A stretch of DNA of 64,000 nucleotides from Psychrobacter sp. 4Bb (GCF_002836735.1 NZ_PJAS01000059.1:1-64000), one strand, 5' to 3'; shown: positions 8,955 through 16,480, counted from the stretch's first letter. Notes: a model not told the origin generated them from the letters alone. Translations and numbers: made by a program.

Positions 8955-9349
8955 TATTGAAATTCAAAACCCATTTGCGCGTTAGACAGCGCAAAGGATT
9001 TGTAATGTTTAAAAATATCTTGCACAGCCGATTGCTCAAGCCAGATGCAATTCACGTTTAGATGAGCTTTGGCTTTGGATAGCTCGTTATCTACAAAGCC
9101 AATATTGTTCACGTAGCTGTCGCTAGATATCAGGAAGCTGTCTTGCTCTTCGCTACTCCAACTGCCGCTAAAGTAACGCCACAGTGAAACTTCTATCGTA
9201 TCTTCGTCGTGAATATGAAAATACAGATCGTACTTATAATTGGTGGTAGGAATATGTAGTAACTGACTACCAATCGATAAGGGTGCTTGCTTAAAAAGCA
9301 TTAAGTGATTAAAGTCAGAACAACCTGTTAGATGTTTAAAATCAGACAT
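8954..9349 (-). CDS. Hypothetical phage protein (131 aa)
   Basis: Soluble, mildly acidic, rich in aromatic residues (LYFHIHDEDTIEVSLWRYF). It overlaps the upstream gene by 8 bases and the downstream GTG by 1. No domain is recognised. It is part of the compact leftward early operon. Confidence 0.7.
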   Translation of the reverse strand: MSDFKHLTGCSDFNHLMLFKQAPLSIGSQLLHIPTTNYKYDLYFHIHDEDTIEVSLWRYFSGSWSSEEQDSFLISSDSYVNNIGFVDNELSKAKAHLNVNCIWLEQSAVQDIFKHYKSFALSNAQMGFEFQ

Positions 9350-9617
9350 TAGACACCTCGTCTAAACATTCACGCGCATTCTTGATGTGAGCGCGTAACT
9401 TAATATTTTCGCCAGCTAAATTTTGAACCTTCTGACGTAGTGCGATTAAGTCTTGCTGGTCCTTCTTGCGTGCGACCTCATAATCATGACTGACCGCGCT
9501 TTCAATCATGTCGGCAAACTGCTTTGCACCCGGTAACAGGGTGCAACTTCCATCATCTTCTTTGCTTACCGCCATGAAACACGCTTTTGCCATTTTTACC
9601 AATCTTTCATCATTCAT
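9342..9617 (-). CDS. Hypothetical coiled-coil protein (91 aa)
   Basis: The C-terminal half (EVARKKDQQDLIALRQKVQN onward) has heptad spacing of hydrophobic residues and is likely a coiled coil. The N-terminal part is globular, with two Cys. It overlaps the exonuclease gene by 8 bases. Function unknown. Confidence 0.7.
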   Translation of the reverse strand: MNDERLVKMAKACFMAVSKEDDGSCTLLPGAKQFADMIESAVSHDYEVARKKDQQDLIALRQKVQNLAGENIKLRAHIKNARECLDEVSNV

Positions 9618-10581
9618 GAGGAAAAGCTCCTATATTGAAATGCTTGACGCACCAAGCTTTAGCGTCTTCTACCGTGTCAAAATAACCATCATCAACGACA
9701 TGATCATCTGATTTTTTAATCGCAATGTAGGGCGCTGGCGCATCAGGTCTTGAGCAAATATGATAGCTATCACCATTATCAATCTCTGCTACAGCTGGCA
9801 GGCCGTATTGCTCATGCCGCCAATTCAATAACCGAATGTCTTTGATGGCTTTCTGACAAGCTTTGATTAAGTAAGGCTTGTCCTTGATGTTGTCGAACAC
9901 CCAGTCAAAATACTCGCGATCTTTAGCGTGACAAGCCACTTCTTTTATGACTTTACCTTTGTGTTTGCCAAAATCAAAAATGATGGGCGTTCTGGCTTCC
10001 TCGCTGGCAAGATGTAGCTGTTCCATACTGGTGATGTTGCCTAGCTTGCATAGGTGCTCTAGCAGCCATAACGTAAAGGTGACATCCCAGCCAGCATTGT
10101 GAGCATTGCGACAATACTTACGTGCTAGCTCAGGGTTAATAGCGTAGGTGGGTGCGCCTAGTGAGTGACTATCCAAGTCGGGCAGCAATCGACGCGCCAG
10201 CGCTTGTGTGCAAATACCTTTGTACTGGCTAACATCGACGCCAGCATTAGCAGCGACTTGAATGTCAAAATCCACGTTATGACCTATGATGTAGGCTTCA
10301 CCTTTTGGTAGATACATCGGTACCGCTTCTTTATGGCTCAACATACCTTTTAGATCGTGTTTTGTGATATGGCTGACCGCCATAGCACCATAACTTATCT
10401 GTCTATTAGGCTTGCAGAATAACCAGTTGCTGCAAGGCGGTGTTAGTGATGGCCCAGTAGGGAAATACTCACGCAAAGATTTATTAAAAAATTCAATGTG
10501 GGTATACCCAAGCTGTGTCGCTTCCGCTTCTTTGCTCACATCCGTTGCTTCAAAGTCGATAATCATTGCTGGCGTGTTCAT
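9610..10581 (-). CDS. DEDDh 3'-5' exonuclease (ExoX-like)
   Basis: RNase T/DnaQ-fold exonuclease. Motif I is IIDFEATD with Asp9 and Glu11; motif II is HNVDFD with Asp106; motif III is HNAGWDVTF with His161 and Asp166, giving the H-x4-D of the DEDDh class. After the nuclease domain (~1-185) comes FDFGKHKGKVIKEVA, resembling the C-terminal extension found in exodeoxyribonuclease X-type proteins. It sits in the same operon as Sak4-like and SSB-like genes and probably supplies the nuclease of a phage recombination system. Its overlap with the upstream gene is the 4-base ATGA type. Confidence 0.85.
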   Translation of the reverse strand: MNTPAMIIDFEATDVSKEAEATQLGYTHIEFFNKSLREYFPTGPSLTPPCSNWLFCKPNRQISYGAMAVSHITKHDLKGMLSHKEAVPMYLPKGEAYIIGHNVDFDIQVAANAGVDVSQYKGICTQALARRLLPDLDSHSLGAPTYAINPELARKYCRNAHNAGWDVTFTLWLLEHLCKLGNITSMEQLHLASEEARTPIIFDFGKHKGKVIKEVACHAKDREYFDWVFDNIKDKPYLIKACQKAIKDIRLLNWRHEQYGLPAVAEIDNGDSYHICSRPDAPAPYIAIKKSDDHVVDDGYFDTVEDAKAWCVKHFNIGAFPHE

Positions 10582-11009
10582 GACACTTCGTCCTTATTGT
10601 TATTTTTCAGCACAAGATTGGCTATCGTTCCAAGCTCTACCATCGTAAGATTTTTTAAGGCGCCACCGCGCAATTGGTTAATGGCGTTCTTTATCTGGTA
10701 TGCTAGATCCTGTTTGTCTTTTTCATGCTCATAGCAATCACTACTGGCGTATAGAGTTAAGTGGGAATCAAAGGTGTCTGCCTCGCGTTTCGAGTCAACA
10801 TAAAACCTTCTATGAGCAAAATCTTTCAGCGTAAAATATCTAGTACCAACTTTTTCAACGGTCACAATCCTACGTATGGGAGGGGAGTTTCTTTGGCGCT
10901 CTGTTACGAATAAATCCTGACCAGCAATCGGTTTTTTCTTTAGGAAGCTTCGCTGAACTTCTTCCATTGCATCATTAGCGAAGTCGGACATTTCTTTTAG
11001 GTCGCTCAT
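10578..11009 (-). CDS. Hypothetical phage protein (143 aa)
   Basis: No family recognised. The middle part (RIVTVEKVGTRYFTLKDFAH) is beta-rich and resembles small barrel folds. Overlaps both neighbours by four bases (ATGA), so it is translationally coupled within the leftward operon. Confidence 0.7.
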   Translation of the reverse strand: MSDLKEMSDFANDAMEEVQRSFLKKKPIAGQDLFVTERQRNSPPIRRIVTVEKVGTRYFTLKDFAHRRFYVDSKREADTFDSHLTLYASSDCYEHEKDKQDLAYQIKNAINQLRGGALKNLTMVELGTIANLVLKNNNKDEVS

Positions 11010-11542
11010 GCTTTTGACTCCTTTACAAATTCTTCAAACAGATAGTTATAATCGAAAGGTTGTGCCAAGCCCATGACTGGCGCCTTCTTCTGTTGCTCAG
11101 CCTGCAATACTTCCACGTCAATCTCTTTCGGGAATTTGGTCATATCCTTCTGAGCGCGAACAATAATGTAAGTTTTGCTCATATCCATAAGACCGCTACC
11201 ACCGCGTGCTGCATCAACTGCCATGTTCGCCGCATCCGGTATCGTTTCCCTGCCGCCATAACTTTGATACTCGATAGTCGCGCAGTATCTATTACCATCA
11301 TTCATAAAGACATGCGCTGTCACTACGAACATGCGTGGCTCATTCATAATCGTGGCGCGTAGCTTTCGGTCCAACCAATCGCCTTCGTACTCAGTGTGAA
11401 TCCTAACTTCATTGCTGGTGAATGAATTGTTCAGCGGTATGCGCATAAAGCCTTCGTACATTTCTGGCTTACTTGCTTTAACCTGGTTCGCCTTTTTGAC
11501 TGCCGCCTTCTTACGCTTATCACGGTTTTTAATCTTTGCCAT
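11006..11542 (-). CDS. Hypothetical phage protein with basic N-terminus (178 aa)
   Basis: The first ~25 residues are very Lys-rich (KIKNRDKRKKAAVKKANQ), followed by a mixed alpha/beta body. It is preceded by the conserved CTACTACGGAG leader 8 bases before the ATG. A nucleic-acid-related role is possible from the basic tail but not shown. Confidence 0.7.
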   Translation of the reverse strand: MAKIKNRDKRKKAAVKKANQVKASKPEMYEGFMRIPLNNSFTSNEVRIHTEYEGDWLDRKLRATIMNEPRMFVVTAHVFMNDGNRYCATIEYQSYGGRETIPDAANMAVDAARGGSGLMDMSKTYIIVRAQKDMTKFPKEIDVEVLQAEQQKKAPVMGLAQPFDYNYLFEEFVKESKA

Positions 11543-11550
11543 GCTTTTTA

Positions 11551-11564
11551 CTCCGTAGTAGTTG
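11551..11564 (-). promoter_or_regulatory. Conserved CTACTACGGAG leader (copy 1)
   Basis: Minus strand CAACTACTACGGAG, with GGAG acting as ribosome site 8 bases before the ATG at 11542. One of five near-identical leaders in both early operons. Confidence 0.8.
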
Positions 11565-11576
11565 AAAATAGGGTGT

Positions 11577-11633
11577 TTAGGCTGGCAGTTGTCCTTTCAA
11601 ACTAACCCCAGCGTCGTAGCCTTGGTAAGCCAT
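11577..11633 (-). CDS. Possible micro-ORF (18 aa) or remnant of a downstream extension
   Basis: ATG at 11633 preceded by GGTGAG encodes MAYQGYDAGVSLKGQLPA. The same frame is open back to the TAA stop of the 183-aa gene at 11682 and reads as plausible protein (LGNWYQLVGEV). It may be a micro-protein, a degraded gene end or chance. Weak evidence. Confidence 0.25.
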   Translation of the reverse strand: MAYQGYDAGVSLKGQLPA

Positions 11634-11681
11634 CACCTCACCAACTAGCTGATACCAGTTGCCTAAACGATTGATGGTTGA

Positions 11682-12233
11682 TTAAGAGACACCTTCGCTG
11701 AAATCTATTGCCATTTGCTTTGCATCTTCCATTGTTTCCGCTACCCACTCACCACGACCAAAATTACCAAAGGTTGATAATCTACTATTTGTAGTGCCTC
11801 TTAATTTTTCGTTTGGCACTTCATTGTTGTATTTCCAACTAATCTCGATAGTGTTAGCGTCAATTATTTTAGAGGTTGTCCATTCGTTGTATTCATCATC
11901 CCAAAAACTAAGCTCGTTAAGAGAAGCGTCCTCAATGTTTGCAGGTGTATAGTGACAATCGCCTTTTTCACACTTCGAGCCAACGGTAAAGCCGTAACAA
12001 GCCCTATGGCTCCAGCCAAACCACTTTTTATGCAACGGGCTAAACCCTACCCCATGCGTTAATTCGTCTGTTATTTCTAGGTCGGCAAGGAATTTAACAT
12101 CATCCTCCATGCCTTCGAGGGTGATATAGCTACCGTCAAACTTGCTGATATATTTTTTCAGTCCATCCTCATTCCAAGGGTGGCTATTTTCTACAAGGTC
12201 CGCGACTTTCTCTAAATAACTTTGAATGTCCAT
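11682..12233 (-). CDS. Hypothetical phage protein (183 aa)
   Basis: Contains a central GFSPLHKKWFGWSHRACYGF block and GSKCEKGDCHY, with three Cys and several His that could bind metal. No function is recognised. AAGGA is 8 bases before ATG 12233. It is separated by 64 bases from the SSB-like gene and by 139 bases from the next gene, so it may sit at an internal operon boundary. Confidence 0.7.
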   Translation of the reverse strand: MDIQSYLEKVADLVENSHPWNEDGLKKYISKFDGSYITLEGMEDDVKFLADLEITDELTHGVGFSPLHKKWFGWSHRACYGFTVGSKCEKGDCHYTPANIEDASLNELSFWDDEYNEWTTSKIIDANTIEISWKYNNEVPNEKLRGTTNSRLSTFGNFGRGEWVAETMEDAKQMAIDFSEGVS

Positions 12234-12297
12234 TATCCTTATCCTTAAAATAAAAAATTAGAAGCAACTTACGGCTGCGAATCATTATTCAAAAAAG

Positions 12298-13101
12298 TTA
12301 AAACTGACCGTCAAAATGAGCATTGAACGGAATGTCATCGTCTACCGGACCGCCGCCATTCACGGCTGGGTTATTAGGGTTTATGCTGTTTTGGTTGTTC
12401 ATTGGCGCATTGTTGTTCTGCTGAGTTGGTGCTGGTCCGCGGTGGTATGTTGCCCCAGCATTCGGTGAGTGGCCTGTTTGTTGATTGTTAAAGCCGCCTT
12501 GCTGACCGCCATTAGCTCTTAGTGCGTTATCAGCCTTTTCTTCGGACTTGCTGGAATAATCGATCATTCGCTCTTTTTGAATCTCAATCTGCTGCGGTGC
12601 TGACTGATCCTTTTGCTCTTGCAGGGTTTGACGTTTTTGATTGAAAGCAGCAAACAATTGCGTTTTAGGCTTCTTCTCGCCTTGATAGACTTCAAATTCG
12701 TTGACAAACAAGCCAGTGAAGTATTTGTTCATCAACTCATTGGCAACCGTCATTTGCGTAGGTACGTCTTTGCCAGCATCAAAATCATACTTGTTGATCG
12801 TGGCTGCTGTTGGGGTCAGCGTGGTAACGCCAGTGACCGCCATAATGCTTTGCAACTTGCCGTAAGAGAAGTCTATGAATGAGCCGTCTTGACGCATAAA
12901 CCATAGCGTGAAATATCCCTTCTGACCTTCTGCATTAAACACATCAAACTCAAGACCAACCGAACCAGTGTTGCTTGAAGTGGTGTACTGAGCGCGGCCA
13001 ATTTTGACTAGCTGCTCAGTATTGCTATCAAAAAACATACCGCCACCAGTACCAGCTTTAAGGGCGACTGCTTCATTTAGTTGAATAGTTGGAAAGTTCA
13101 T
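12298..13101 (-). CDS. SSB-like single-stranded DNA-binding protein
   Basis: The N-terminal ~150 residues form a beta-rich domain of DUF669-like character, consistent with but not proof of an OB-type fold. A long Gln/Asn/Gly/Pro-rich linker follows (~195-250), then an acidic DDDIPF at 254-259, the same signature as the partner-binding tip of bacterial SSB. Here the tip is not terminal: eight residues (NAHFDGQF) follow. It lies directly downstream of the Sak4-like gene, and Sak4 recombinases are known to work with an SSB. AAGGA is 7 bases before the ATG. Confidence 0.7.
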   Translation of the reverse strand: MNFPTIQLNEAVALKAGTGGGMFFDSNTEQLVKIGRAQYTTSSNTGSVGLEFDVFNAEGQKGYFTLWFMRQDGSFIDFSYGKLQSIMAVTGVTTLTPTAATINKYDFDAGKDVPTQMTVANELMNKYFTGLFVNEFEVYQGEKKPKTQLFAAFNQKRQTLQEQKDQSAPQQIEIQKERMIDYSSKSEEKADNALRANGGQQGGFNNQQTGHSPNAGATYHRGPAPTQQNNNAPMNNQNSINPNNPAVNGGGPVDDDIPFNAHFDGQF

Positions 13102-13122
13102 AAGTAAATCCTTAAATTAAAA

Positions 13123-13782
13123 TTAGGCAGTTTGCGCCTGTTGTTTTTGGGTTTTTTCTATACCGTAGAAGTCACATATCGCGTCATCTACAGCGTTTAA
13201 ATCATTCGGTATCAACTCACTGTTAAACATTTCATGCGGTGTCTTAACCGTGGTTGTGCCGTCATTCTTGGTCATAAAAAAGTTTTCACCATTGCGAATG
13301 GTGGTTTGCAGCACGATAGTAACCATGCCTTCTAGCACAATTTTGTCGTCAAGCATTTTGCCCATCGTCTTGATTTTTGTCTTACCATCGGTTTCTTCGA
13401 TATGCGATAAGATATAAACACGCTGATCCGGTGCCATGTTGTTGATCGCAGTGGTCAAGATATTCCAAGCGTTTTGCCCAATACGGTTAAAGCGTTGGAA
13501 TACTGCATTGCCAGCACCTTCATCGGTCACACCGCGCATGAACTCGTTTGCCATGATGTATTGAAAGTCATCAATAACGACGATAGGGCACTTAAAGGCT
13601 GGCAAGTTATCGTTAATCCAGTACGCATTGTCAGCATTAACAGAGCGTATGTTGTTGCCACCGCGAAAGGGTAGGCGCTTGCCCATGACATTAATCATGG
13701 CGCACTGCTTTGGGTCCAGATTGTGCATACTGTACGACTTACCAGAGCCGCTATTGCCCAATACAAAAGTCACGATAGCCAT
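13123..13782 (-). CDS. Sak4-like (AAA_24) recombination ATPase
   Basis: RecA-core ATPase of phage recombination systems. Walker A is GNSGSGKS at 9-16; Walker B is CPIVVIDDFQYI with Asp71-Asp72. Later blocks VYILSHIEETDGKTK and GMVTIVLQT fit the AAA_24/Sak4 pattern. Family members promote single-strand annealing and strand exchange, usually with SSB. The length (219 aa) is typical. Its ATG overlaps the TGA of the preceding 55-aa gene, and the SSB-like gene follows. Confidence 0.82.
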   Translation of the reverse strand: MAIVTFVLGNSGSGKSYSMHNLDPKQCAMINVMGKRLPFRGGNNIRSVNADNAYWINDNLPAFKCPIVVIDDFQYIMANEFMRGVTDEGAGNAVFQRFNRIGQNAWNILTTAINNMAPDQRVYILSHIEETDGKTKIKTMGKMLDDKIVLEGMVTIVLQTTIRNGENFFMTKNDGTTTVKTPHEMFNSELIPNDLNAVDDAICDFYGIEKTQKQQAQTA

Positions 13783-13949
13783 CAGTTGCTCTCCTTATTA
13801 CTCATAAAAATGCTGTCAAAGTCAGCGAGCAATCTTTCGTTGACCTGCTTATCAGTTGGCTGGCGAGTTGCTGCAAGCGCCTGCTCAGCGTGCCAGCGTC
13901 GCTCATCTTCTTGAGACCATTCCCACCCAGCTTGATTAGAGTTACTCAT
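13782..13949 (-). CDS. Hypothetical small protein (55 aa)
   Basis: Starts MSNSNQAGWEWSQEDERRWH (an in-frame ATG one codon earlier at 13952 is also possible) and ends with TGA overlapping the Sak4-like ATG. GGAGG lies just upstream. It overlaps the end of the 113-aa gene by 8 bases. Acidic/Gln-rich helix, function unknown; possibly a cofactor of the recombination ATPase by position. Confidence 0.65.
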   Translation of the reverse strand: MSNSNQAGWEWSQEDERRWHAEQALAATRQPTDKQVNERLLADFDSIFMSNKESN

Positions 13950-14283
13950 CATTACCTCCCAAACCCAGCAAGTAATTAACCTTGTCGCTTGCTTGCTTAA
14001 CTGCTTCTTTAGCTCGCTTCACGCCAGCAACCAAGCGGTCCATATCTAGGTTTTCTATCTTAGTTTCTAGACTGTAAACTTGAGTCTCTAGACTTAATAT
14101 TTCATCGTCTAGGTCACTACATCTGCCGCATGGTTCGTCATCAACTTGTACTGAGCCATGATTGATAGGCAGGGCATCAAGCGTGATAGCCAACTCATAA
14201 GCAAGCGTACCGGGTTCATGATCAAGACCTTCATCGATAAGCTCGGCATCGGTCATTGTTTTATAGCTAATTCTGGTACTCAT
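13942..14283 (-). CDS. Hypothetical coiled-coil protein with CxxC (113 aa)
   Basis: Contains DDEPCGRCSDLDDEILSLE (CGRC) followed by a heptad-like LETQVYSLETKIENL region. Overlaps the upstream gene by four bases. No function recognised. Confidence 0.7.
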   Translation of the reverse strand: MSTRISYKTMTDAELIDEGLDHEPGTLAYELAITLDALPINHGSVQVDDEPCGRCSDLDDEILSLETQVYSLETKIENLDMDRLVAGVKRAKEAVKQASDKVNYLLGLGGNDE

Positions 14284-14486
14284 GGCGTCACCTCACTCTT
14301 TAGCACTAAATCATACTGCTCAGGCATTCTGACCATAGGGCTGTCTTGAGATATTGCAGCTAGTGATAGCTTTAACATTGTCTGCTGCTCTTGCGTCATG
14401 CCAATCTGCACTATATGGCCTTCAGGCGTTCGCTTGATTAAACCGATATGTTCAATATCATCTGCAAAACCGTGATTTATACTCAT
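14280..14486 (-). CDS. Hypothetical phage protein (68 aa)
   Basis: Starts MSINHGFADDIEHIGLIKR. Coupled to both neighbours by ATGA overlaps. No domain recognised. Confidence 0.65.
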   Translation of the reverse strand: MSINHGFADDIEHIGLIKRTPEGHIVQIGMTQEQQTMLKLSLAAISQDSPMVRMPEQYDLVLKSEVTP

Positions 14487-14764
14487 GACCGTCTCCCATA
14501 CGCCTTGGCGATAACCGAGTTAGCATGTGCCGCTGCTTTAGCTTGCTGGCTAGACTCATACTCTTCTGACTTCATGCTGTCTTCGCTGTCAGTAACCGTA
14601 TTTTCTTCAAGCCACAGTTTGTGCTCTAAGTGCGTGCGATCTTCTGCTTCGATGCCAGTATCGATAGCGTTTGCACCAGTGACGATGACTGCGCTGGCGA
14701 GTAGGGCGGATATTGCGAGCTTTGCTGTCAGCTCTATATTGATTTGCTTTATTAGATGTGCCAT
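14483..14764 (-). CDS. Hypothetical membrane or exported protein (93 aa)
   Basis: MAHLIKQINIELTAKLAISA is followed by more hydrophobic residues, so ~residues 12-30 form one membrane segment or an uncleaved signal. The C-terminal half is polar. The start at 14764 is set by the CTACTACGGAG leader 10 bases before it. Function unknown. Confidence 0.7.
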   Translation of the reverse strand: MAHLIKQINIELTAKLAISALLASAVIVTGANAIDTGIEAEDRTHLEHKLWLEENTVTDSEDSMKSEEYESSQQAKAAAHANSVIAKAYGRRS

Positions 14765-14774
14765 AATATTTCTA

Positions 14775-14787
14775 CTCCGTAGTAGAG
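14775..14787 (-). promoter_or_regulatory. Conserved CTACTACGGAG leader (copy 2)
   Basis: Minus strand CTCTACTACGGAG before the ATG at 14764. It lies directly after the hairpin at 14794-14821. Confidence 0.8.
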
Positions 14788-14793
14788 TGTTAT

Positions 14794-14821
14794 GCCCCAT
14801 TCAGTTCGCGCTGATTGGGGC
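14794..14821 (-). promoter_or_regulatory. Conserved early-operon hairpin, left copy
   Basis: In the leftward transcript, GCCCCAATCAG pairs with CTGAATGGGGC around CGCGAA, with one A-A mismatch. It matches the rightward-operon hairpin at 18346-18373 in 22 of 28 bases, with stem changes that keep pairing. There is no T run after it on this strand, so it is not a plain terminator. A nut/put-like antitermination or attenuation role is inferred. Confidence 0.6.
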
Positions 14822-14825
14822 TTTT

Positions 14826-14999
14826 CTATGGGTGATTGTTAGTGCCGAGTGCCTTGATCAAGGCGTCTGCGTGCTTAACTGCTGCTTGCGCCATGTCGTG
14901 ACTATTAACTTGCTTGCCAGCACTGGCGGTAATAACGCCTTGCATGATGGAAGCAGCCAATTGGTCGCGTCGGCTTAATGGTTCGGTTTTGTCTGCCAA
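14826..14999 (-). CDS. Hypothetical small phage protein (57 aa, TTG start)
   Basis: TTG at 14999 follows AAGGAG by six bases. Translation begins ADKTEPLSRRDQLAASIMQG and continues as an Ala-rich amphipathic helix ending at TAG 14826. Its codon pattern and good ribosome site support a real gene. The LSRRDQLA start is a pattern met in small phage proteins of unknown role. Confidence 0.65.
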   Translation of the reverse strand: MADKTEPLSRRDQLAASIMQGVITASAGKQVNSHDMAQAAVKHADALIKALGTNNHP

Positions 15000-15072
15000 A
15001 ATTGACTCCTTATCTAATTGGGTTAGTTGTTACGAGATAGACGACTGCGAGCAATCGGCTATGTTGTAATAA

Positions 15073-15267
15073 CTAGGCTTCTTCAATAATGTCGCGACCT
15101 ATCTCTATCTTTACCTGCACTCCGCTTTTTAACGTGAAGTTCTTGCCAATAACTATTCCTGCAAACATCTCAGATAACCTCTCTTCTTGCTCGATAAGCT
15201 CTTCGCCCCATTGGTTTAACACTTCATAGAAAGGGGAATCCGATGTAACTTGAGTTGCTTTGCTCAT
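15073..15267 (-). CDS. Hypothetical phage protein (64 aa), first gene of the PL operon
   Basis: Acidic helix (NQWGEELIEQEERLSEM) followed by a beta-rich end. First gene after the probable PL promoter; the ATG follows the CTACTACGGAG leader by 9 bases. Genes in this place in lambdoid phages are often early regulators, but nothing in the sequence shows its role. Confidence 0.7.
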   Translation of the reverse strand: MSKATQVTSDSPFYEVLNQWGEELIEQEERLSEMFAGIVIGKNFTLKSGVQVKIEIGRDIIEEA

Positions 15268-15276
15268 GCCTTTTGT

Positions 15277-15290
15277 CTCCGTAGTAGTGG
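15277..15290 (-). promoter_or_regulatory. Conserved CTACTACGGAG leader (copy 3)
   Basis: Minus strand CCACTACTACGGAG, 9 bases before the ATG at 15267. Confidence 0.8.
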
Positions 15291-15304
15291 TTATAGCCTT
15301 TCAA

Positions 15305-15349
15305 ATGGCTATGGTAAGCAATGCGCTTTGCATCACTTACGATAGCCAT
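15305..15349 (-). promoter_or_regulatory. Long hairpin in the PL leader RNA
   Basis: Three paired blocks are separated by small symmetric mismatches: ATGGCTAT/ATAGCCAT (15305-15312 with 15342-15349), GTAAG/CTTAC (15314-15318 with 15336-15340) and ATGC/GCAT (15321-15324 with 15330-15333), closed by a 5-base loop. It lies ~100 bases after the PL -10 box and just before the first gene. The place suits an antitermination (put/nut-like) or attenuation element. Confidence 0.6.
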
Positions 15350-15451
15350 CCATTCACGCGCCCAATCTGGTTAAACGCGCTTCAAGATGGTTCTATGTAT
15401 TCAGGTGTTTTTAAATAGTTTCGGCTAGGTCGTTGCTAGCTGATAATCCAT

Positions 15452-15480
15452 ATTATGCAATATTGCATAGATTATTGCAA
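15452..15480 (-). promoter_or_regulatory. Probable PL promoter
   Basis: On the minus strand, TTGCAA (15480-15475), 17 bases, then CATAAT (15457-15452). Two operator-like sites cover the -10 and -35 boxes, so repressor binding would block it. It would drive the leftward operon from 15267. Confidence 0.6.
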
Positions 15481-15514
15481 GAGTGGATAGATTAAATTAT
15501 CCATAATTGCATAA
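15453..15514. promoter_or_regulatory. Left operator region, three 18-bp sites
   Basis: TTATGCAATATTGCATAG (15453-15470), TATTGCAAGAGTGGATAG (15473-15490) and TTATCCATAATTGCATAA (15497-15514). Half-sites follow TTATSCAAT with dyad symmetry, and centres are 20 and 24 bp apart. The same half-sites occur in the CI/Cro intergenic region. Confidence 0.7.
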
Positions 15515-15531
15515 AATTTAGGATAGGCAAT

Positions 15532-15553
15532 AAAAAACCCACCAAAAGGTGGG
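15532..15553 (-). terminator. Terminator of the repressor transcript
   Basis: CCCACC (15538-15543) and GGTGGG (15548-15553) with an AAAA loop; six A's at 15532-15537 give the T run on the minus strand. It ends leftward transcription from the repressor before PL. Confidence 0.85.
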
Positions 15554-15624
15554 CTTGTGAAATTATTGCTTTATTATCTTTCGGTGTTATAAAACCCTAG
15601 TTCTACAACAACATTACTCCTTAA

Positions 15625-15735
15625 TTAATCCCAATCCAGCGCTTCACGGTAAACACCCCAACCTAAAGGCTTAACCACAACCAATGTGGCGTGCTTCAGA
15701 AAATGGCATATCCAATAATAATAGTATGATCTCAT
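15625..15735 (-). CDS. Possible small protein after the repressor (36 aa)
   Basis: ATG at 15735 overlaps the repressor stop as ATGA and follows GAGGAC, so it would be translationally coupled. It encodes MRSYYYYWICHFLKHATLVV with a WGVYREALDWD end. It lies before the repressor terminator, so it would be expressed in the lysogen. No family recognised. Confidence 0.5.
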   Translation of the reverse strand: MRSYYYYWICHFLKHATLVVVKPLGWGVYREALDWD

Positions 15736-16409
15736 ATTGTCCTCAGCATCTGCTTGCGCTCAACTGCAACACCGCAAATAGTAAACGGCACAAAGCGACT
15801 GTCTATTATTGGATAATTTTCATTGGACGGTATCAACTGTGAGTACTCTTTACCAGTCTTTTCATCGAATCCACGCGGTCTCCATTTTTTGAAAGTCACC
15901 TTTTTTTCACCTTTACGTAAAGCTACTACATAGTCAGCAGGATTTGGTTGCATATCTGGATCAATCAGCACCAGCTCTCCTGATTTGAAGTCAGGCTCCA
16001 TGCTATCGCCTTCTAGAGCAACCCAATAGACATTCTCACCATAACCCTCTCCAAAGATCGGTCTGAACTCATCTGATATGGCATCGTCATGGTACTCGCA
16101 AAACTCGCCAGCTTGCACAAAATTCAGTAGAGGAACGTATCTCACAGGCTTTTTTTCTACCACTTTAAAGTTATCACCGTCATCTTGCGTCTTTATTGAA
16201 TCCGATAAGTCTTTAAATCTTAAATCAGACTCTTCAACACCAAAGTATTTAGCATACTTTTGTACTGTAGTGCTGCTTGGGCTTTTTGTGTCACCGTTAA
16301 TTATTCTAAATGTCGTGGATTGAGCGATGTTTGATTTTTCTTGCAATTGATGAGCATTGATATTGTTTTTATCTAATAGGTGCTGAATATTTTGCGCCAA
16401 GTAAGACAT
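15732..16409 (-). CDS. CI-like LexA-family phage repressor
   Basis: Maintains lysogeny by binding the operators on both sides. The N-terminal XRE helix-turn-helix (~5-60) includes HQLQEKSNIAQSTTFRIING. The C-terminal S24 self-cleavage domain has the Ala100-Gly101 scissile pair (NFVQAGEF), nucleophile Ser136 in EGDSMEPD and a general-base Lys near 174 (TFKKW). It should therefore be inactivated by RecA after DNA damage. Length 225 aa is normal. It is divergent from the Cro-like gene, with 152 bases of operator region between. Confidence 0.93.
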   Translation of the reverse strand: MSYLAQNIQHLLDKNNINAHQLQEKSNIAQSTTFRIINGDTKSPSSTTVQKYAKYFGVEESDLRFKDLSDSIKTQDDGDNFKVVEKKPVRYVPLLNFVQAGEFCEYHDDAISDEFRPIFGEGYGENVYWVALEGDSMEPDFKSGELVLIDPDMQPNPADYVVALRKGEKKVTFKKWRPRGFDEKTGKEYSQLIPSNENYPIIDSRFVPFTICGVAVERKQMLRTI

Positions 16410-16451
16410 TTAGAACCCTCCTATTTAATCTGGTGAACATTAATTAAATAT

Positions 16452-16480
16452 ATTTTATGCAAAAACGGATATTTATGTAA
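16452..16480 (-). promoter_or_regulatory. Probable PRM promoter for the repressor
   Basis: Minus strand TTACAT (16480-16475), 17 bases, TAAAAT (16457-16452). An operator-like site (16455-16472) overlaps the -10 box, which could give negative control by repressor or Cro. Confidence 0.6.
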
